Source of the DNA: Candidatus Omnitrophota bacterium
Lineage (GTDB): Bacteria > Omnitrophota > Gorgyraeia > 1-14-0-20-64-10 > JACQQZ01
Reading direction: 5' to 3'
DNA: 8,364 bases
Assembly: GCA_016206635.1 (NCBI GenBank)
Contig: JACQRF010000043.1
Location: 1 to 8,364, forward strand
The notes under the pieces were generated by a model that saw only the letters and a program-made list of their open reading frames with translations, made no database searches and was not told the origin of the DNA. The position numbers and the translations under genes were made by a program. Shown one piece after another: positions 5,720 through 8,364 of the stretch (the stretch's first letter is position 1; every line of letters starts with the position of its first letter).

Positions 5720-7091
5720 CCATGTCAAGGTGGCGGGGTTCGTCGTCAGCGCCGTCCTGCTGGGGCAGGCCGCGTCGGTCCCGGCGACGGAGGATGAGGC
5801 GTTCGCCGCCGGCCTGAAGGCGTTCCACGAGGGCCGCTATCCGCAAGCGCTCGTGGAGTTGCGGCACGCCCTCGGCCCCGAAGGCAGCCCCCGCACGGCC
5901 GAAACCGTGTACTGGGTCGGCGAGGCGCTGCTGAAGAACGGCGATGCCGAGGCCGCGCGCCGGCAGTTTCAGCAAGTTCTGGATCAATTCTCGACGTCCT
6001 CCTACGCGCCGTTCGCCCGATTCTCCATCGCCTGGAGCTATTGGCAGGTGGGCCGCTGGGCGGAAGCCGTGCCGGAATTCCAACGGGTGATCGAGGAATT
6101 TCCCGATGACCCATTGCGCATCGAAGCCCAGTGCCGGGCAGGGGAATGTCTCGTCCGTTTGCAGCGGCCGGCCGAGGCGGTCCAGCTGCTGGAGGCGTTC
6201 GTCGCCGCCTACCCCGTGGCCCATGCCGCCCCGCAGGCGTACTATCTGCTCGCGGAAGCGCTCATCAGCCAGCAACGGTACGCGGCGGCAATCGACGCCT
6301 ACCGGAAGGCGATTGGGTTTTCGCAGCGAGGGCCATGGGCGCCGTACGCCCTCTCCGGCATCGGGCTGGCCGCCTTCGCGCAACAGCAGTACACTGCCAG
6401 CGCCGAGGCGCTCGCGGACTACCTGGAGCGGTACCCCCGCGGCCCGCATCATGATCACGTCCGGTTTTACCTGGGGCGGGCGCTGCTGGCCCTCGGCCGG
6501 TCGCGCGAGGCATTCGAGGTGTGGGACCAGCTCCTCCAGCGGGCCCCGGCCAGCCCGTGGGTGGACGATGCGCTGCTGTGGCAAGGGGACGCGTGGGCCC
6601 GCCAGGGGCGCGTGGCCAAGGCCACCGCCTGTTTCCAGCAATTACTCGCGCGCAATCCCGCCTCGCCGCTGGCGGCCGATGCGCGGTACGCGCTGGGATG
6701 GGCCCAATGGCAGACCGGGGCGCTCGATGACGCCATTCATACCTTTGAGGCGGTCGCGGCCCACCCGGCCTCCTCGCCCCGCCAGCAAACCAGCGCGCGG
6801 CTGCGCGTCGCCGACCACCTGCTGCGCGCCGGGCAGTACGCGGCCGCGGCAGCGCGCTATGATCACGTGCTCACGACGATGCGCGACCCGCCGTACGCCG
6901 ATTACGCGCAATACCAGTTGGGGCGCGCCTTGATGGCCCAAGGCCAGACGGACGCGGCGATGCTCGCGTTCGACGCGCTGGTGACGCGGTTCCCGAACAG
7001 CCCCTTGACGCCCCGCGCCGGATGGCTGGCCACTCAGATCACGCGCCAGGCCGGCCCAGGGCCCGAGGCGCCACCGGAGGAATCTGCATGA
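5712..7091 (+). CDS. Secreted tetratricopeptide-repeat protein (YbgF/CpoB- or BamD-like)
   Basis: The protein is 459 residues. ATG 5712 gives MRNHVKVAGFVVSAVLLGQA, a basic n-region and hydrophobic core, with a likely signal-peptidase site after ASVPA near residue 25. No lipobox Cys is present, so a periplasmic location is expected. The rest is about eleven TPRs of 36-37 residues in register, for example AEAVPEFQRVIEEFPDDP and DAAMLAFDALVTRFPNSP, each with the expected small/aromatic pattern and a terminal Pro. No catalytic domain is seen, so it is probably a scaffold. An earlier ATG at 5679 is possible but would bury the signal peptide. AAGGTG lies 10 nt before 5712, and the start overlaps the uvrA stop by 8 nt. 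The neighbouring ExbB/ExbD-like genes suggest a role with that envelope complex, as CpoB has with Tol; this is inference. Confidence 0.85.
   Translation: MRNHVKVAGFVVSAVLLGQAASVPATEDEAFAAGLKAFHEGRYPQALVELRHALGPEGSPRTAETVYWVGEALLKNGDAEAARRQFQQVLDQFSTSSYAPFARFSIAWSYWQVGRWAEAVPEFQRVIEEFPDDPLRIEAQCRAGECLVRLQRPAEAVQLLEAFVAAYPVAHAAPQAYYLLAEALISQQRYAAAIDAYRKAIGFSQRGPWAPYALSGIGLAAFAQQQYTASAEALADYLERYPRGPHHDHVRFYLGRALLALGRSREAFEVWDQLLQRAPASPWVDDALLWQGDAWARQGRVAKATACFQQLLARNPASPLAADARYALGWAQWQTGALDDAIHTFEAVAAHPASSPRQQTSARLRVADHLLRAGQYAAAAARYDHVLTTMRDPPYADYAQYQLGRALMAQGQTDAAMLAFDALVTRFPNSPLTPRAGWLATQITRQAGPGPEAPPEESA
7076..7081 (+). promoter_or_regulatory. Ribosome binding site of the exbB-like gene (GGAGGA)
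   Basis: GGAGGA lies 6 nt before ATG 7088, in the last codons of the TPR gene. It fixes this start over the GTG/ATG-type codons upstream in the same frame. Confidence 0.65.
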
Positions 7092-7726
7092 CGTACACGC
7101 TGACGGATTTCATGAGGCTCGGCGGCCCGATGATGTGGCCGCTGCTCGTCTGCTCGGTCTTGACCATGGCCATCATCGTCGAACGCGCCATCGCGCTGGG
7201 CGGGAGCGGCCGCCACGCGGCTCGATTCCTGGATGAGGTCCGCGAGGCCGTCACGCGCCGCAAAGTGACGGAGGCCCTGGCCATCTGTGACCGCGCGCCG
7301 GGACCCCTGGCCTCCATGGTCCGCGCAGGCCTCAGCCGCCACGAACAGGGGCGGGACGCCGTCCGCGACGGGATCGAGGAAGCGGGCGCGCGCGAGATCC
7401 CCCGCCTCGAGCGCCATCTCGCGACCCTCGGCGCCATCGCGCAGGTGGCGCCGCTCTTTGGGCTGCTGGGCACCACCGTCGGGTTGCTGCAGTGTTTCCA
7501 TGTCATGCAGGTGAAAGCGGCGGCGCTGCAGCCGGTCGGTCCCGCCGATTTGTCCCACGGCATTTGGCAAGCGCTCCTGGCGACCACCGCGGGCCTGGCG
7601 ATCGCCATCCCCGCGACGATGGGGTACAACTATTTCGTCCGGCGCGTGCAGCAACTCGTCTGGGAATTCCAAGTCGCCGCCACCGATCTCCTGCGCCTGC
7701 TGGCCGGGGAGGGACCGTCCCCGTGA
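7088..7726 (+). CDS. exbB: MotA/TolQ/ExbB-family inner-membrane channel protein, with Gln at the conserved TM3 Glu
   Basis: Family members form a pentamer around an ExbD/TolR dimer and use the proton gradient to energise outer-membrane transport or envelope constriction. The protein is 212 residues. TM1 is about 12-37 (GGPMMWPLLVCSVLTMAIIV then ER), followed by a cytoplasmic helical region (about 38-110), TM2 with APLFGLLGTTVGLLQCF and TM3 with ALLATTAGLAIAIPATMGYN. Thr129 and Thr166 match E. coli ExbB Thr148 and Thr181. E. coli Glu176, in GIAEALLAT, aligns with Gln161 in GIWQALLAT. The E. coli protein is somewhat longer, by about 30 residues. ATGA overlap with the TPR gene and GTGA overlap with the exbD-like gene mark a coupled set. 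The family is certain; whether it serves a TonB-, Tol- or other system is not. Confidence 0.93.
   Translation: MTYTLTDFMRLGGPMMWPLLVCSVLTMAIIVERAIALGGSGRHAARFLDEVREAVTRRKVTEALAICDRAPGPLASMVRAGLSRHEQGRDAVRDGIEEAGAREIPRLERHLATLGAIAQVAPLFGLLGTTVGLLQCFHVMQVKAAALQPVGPADLSHGIWQALLATTAGLAIAIPATMGYNYFVRRVQQLVWEFQVAATDLLRLLAGEGPSP
7711..7722 (+). repeat. GGGACCGTCCCC palindrome at the exbB/exbD junction
   Basis: Twelve bases are identical to part of the first palindrome inside uvrA (4172-4183). The site lies directly before the GTG start of the exbD-like gene and overlaps its purine-rich ribosome region GGGGAGGG (7706-7713). A GGGGA/TCCCC stem could form and hide that region. In a genome this GC-rich a chance match cannot be excluded. 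Confidence 0.45.
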
Positions 7727-8142
7727 GATGGTTTCACCCGTGGACGCCGCTGCAACCGTTGCGCTGGCCGCACGGGGCGCTCATCCCGCTGCTGAACGTG
7801 CTGTGGCTGCTCGTCGGATGGATGCTCCTCGGCCCGGCGTTCACGACCGCCTCCGCGGTCCCCCTGCAGCTGCCGAACGCCGTGACGGCGGAGGCCGTCG
7901 GCGGAGACGCCCTCGTGATCACGGTGACCGCCCGCTCGTTGCTCTATCTCAATAACCAGCTGACCACCCTCGACGAATTGCGCGCGACCCTGGCGCCGCT
8001 GCTGCGCCAGGGGCGCACGACGATCCTGATCCGCGCCGACGCCAACGCGCCGATCGGCCCGCTGGCGAGTCTCTGGGATCTCTGCCGGCAACTGGGGGCG
8101 GCCCGGGTCGCCGTGGCCACGACGCCGCCTCTGCCGGAATGA
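7723..8142 (+). CDS. exbD: ExbD/TolR-family protein with Asn in place of the essential TM Asp
   Basis: ExbD/TolR proteins have one TM helix inside the ExbB/TolQ pore and a periplasmic domain. The TM Asp is protonated during proton flow. GTG 7723 gives 139 residues: a short cytoplasmic tail, one TM helix (about 18-40, ALIPLLNVLWLLVGWMLL), and a periplasmic domain following the family pattern: LPNAVTAEA, VTARSLLYLNNQLTTLDEL, ILIRADANAPIGPLASLWDL, then CRQLGAARVAVAT. The residue at the essential Asp position (IPLLDV in TolR, Asp25 in E. coli ExbD) is Asn25, codon AAC at 7795-7797. No other acidic residue lies in the helix. The start overlaps exbB as GTGA. The frame is otherwise intact and family-like, so this is not an obvious pseudogene. 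Family assignment is from pattern and context, and the protein is divergent. Confidence 0.83.
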   Translation: MRWFHPWTPLQPLRWPHGALIPLLNVLWLLVGWMLLGPAFTTASAVPLQLPNAVTAEAVGGDALVITVTARSLLYLNNQLTTLDELRATLAPLLRQGRTTILIRADANAPIGPLASLWDLCRQLGAARVAVATTPPLPE

Positions 8143-8364
8143 CCGCGCGACAGCTCAGCGGCGGGGTCGTCGCGGGCTCGCTCGCCCTCCCCCAGCTCGG
8201 CAGCGCCGTGCCCATGACGCTGGCGACGCCGCCGGCGGCGGCGCCACGGCCGGCCTATGGCGACGTGGTGTTTCTCGGCGCCATTATGGCCCCGGCGTCA
8301 ACGCCGGGGCCGGCGGCCCGCGGCCGCCCCCGGCATCGCCCGCTGGATCCGGACCCGCTGCCCC
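8139..8364 (+). CDS. Pro/Ala/Arg-rich hypothetical protein, 3'-truncated by the window
   Basis: ATG 8139 overlaps the exbD-like stop as ATGA, and the frame stays open for 75 codons to the window end. The product begins MTARQLSGGVVAGSLALPQL, then AVPMTLATPPAAAPRPAYGD, then VVFLGAIMAP, then a Pro/Arg-rich part (PGPAARGRPRHRPLDPDPLP). I do not recognise it. Its position after exbB-exbD and its proline content fit a TonB- or TolA-like partner. However, it lacks the strong N-terminal membrane anchor those proteins carry; the hydrophobic residues at 9-27 are weak and broken by Pro. There is no good ribosome site, so it would depend on coupling from the gene before it. Its tight ATGA junction is the main support that it is real. 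Confidence 0.55.
   Translation, partial: MTARQLSGGVVAGSLALPQLGSAVPMTLATPPAAAPRPAYGDVVFLGAIMAPASTPGPAARGRPRHRPLDPDPLP
8288..8311 (+). repeat. 10-bp perfect hairpin with TCAA loop inside the last reading frame
   Basis: GGCCCCGGCG (8288-8297) pairs with CGCCGGGGCC (8302-8311) around TCAA. It lies in frame in the Pro/Ala-rich part of the truncated gene (APASTPGPA). No T-run follows, so it is probably another short palindrome and not a terminator. Confidence 0.55.

Noticed and set aside
8288..8311. GC hairpin near the window end as a terminator
   Set aside because: It lies within an open frame and lacks a T-run.
1..8364. CRISPR array, tRNA/rRNA genes, transposase or integrase, phage or toxin-antitoxin genes
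   Set aside because: I found no regularly spaced repeats, no tRNA-like cloverleaf and no mobile-element proteins; nearly every base is accounted for by the genes listed.

Overview
This window is GC-rich, and every gene I can support lies on the + strand. Intergenic gaps are very small and most neighbouring genes overlap by 4-8 nt. The genes point to a Gram-negative (diderm) bacterium. There is a complete UvrA, an ExbB/ExbD-type inner-membrane motor pair, and a TPR protein with a signal peptide. Gene order, base composition and the uncharacterised small genes would suit an uncultivated lineage such as Omnitrophota or a relative. That placement is a guess from general familiarity; the sequence does not show it.

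Region 1 (1-2501) is a cofactor-biosynthesis operon: the 3' part of folK (folate), panC and panD (pantothenate), and an L-aspartate dehydrogenase of the NadX family. folK and panC share an ATGA overlap. panC and panD are separated by a short piece packed with direct and inverted repeats, and the panC stop codon sits in the loop of an 11-bp hairpin. The aspartate dehydrogenase has no ATG/GTG/TTG start upstream of its NAD-binding motif. It appears to start at a CTG inside the end of panD. PanD and NadX both consume aspartate, so the pairing may link beta-alanine and NAD supply.

Region 2 (2502-2854) holds a 79-residue basic protein made of two near-identical ~32-residue repeats. It is followed by a perfect 19-bp hairpin that looks like a terminator, then a TATAAT box directly before the next gene. 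This is the likely boundary between two transcription units.

Region 3 (2855-8364) is a tightly overlapped series: uvrA, a secreted protein with about eleven TPRs, an ExbB/TolQ-family protein, an ExbD/TolR-family protein, and a Pro/Ala/Arg-rich reading frame cut by the window end. The most striking observation is in the motor pair. By eye alignment, the key acidic residues of both partners are replaced by their amides: ExbB Glu176 by Gln161, and ExbD Asp25 by Asn25. The residues known to carry proton-motive coupling in E. coli ExbBD therefore seem to be lost together while both reading frames stay intact. A second oddity is a pair of 13-bp palindromes inserted in frame in uvrA.
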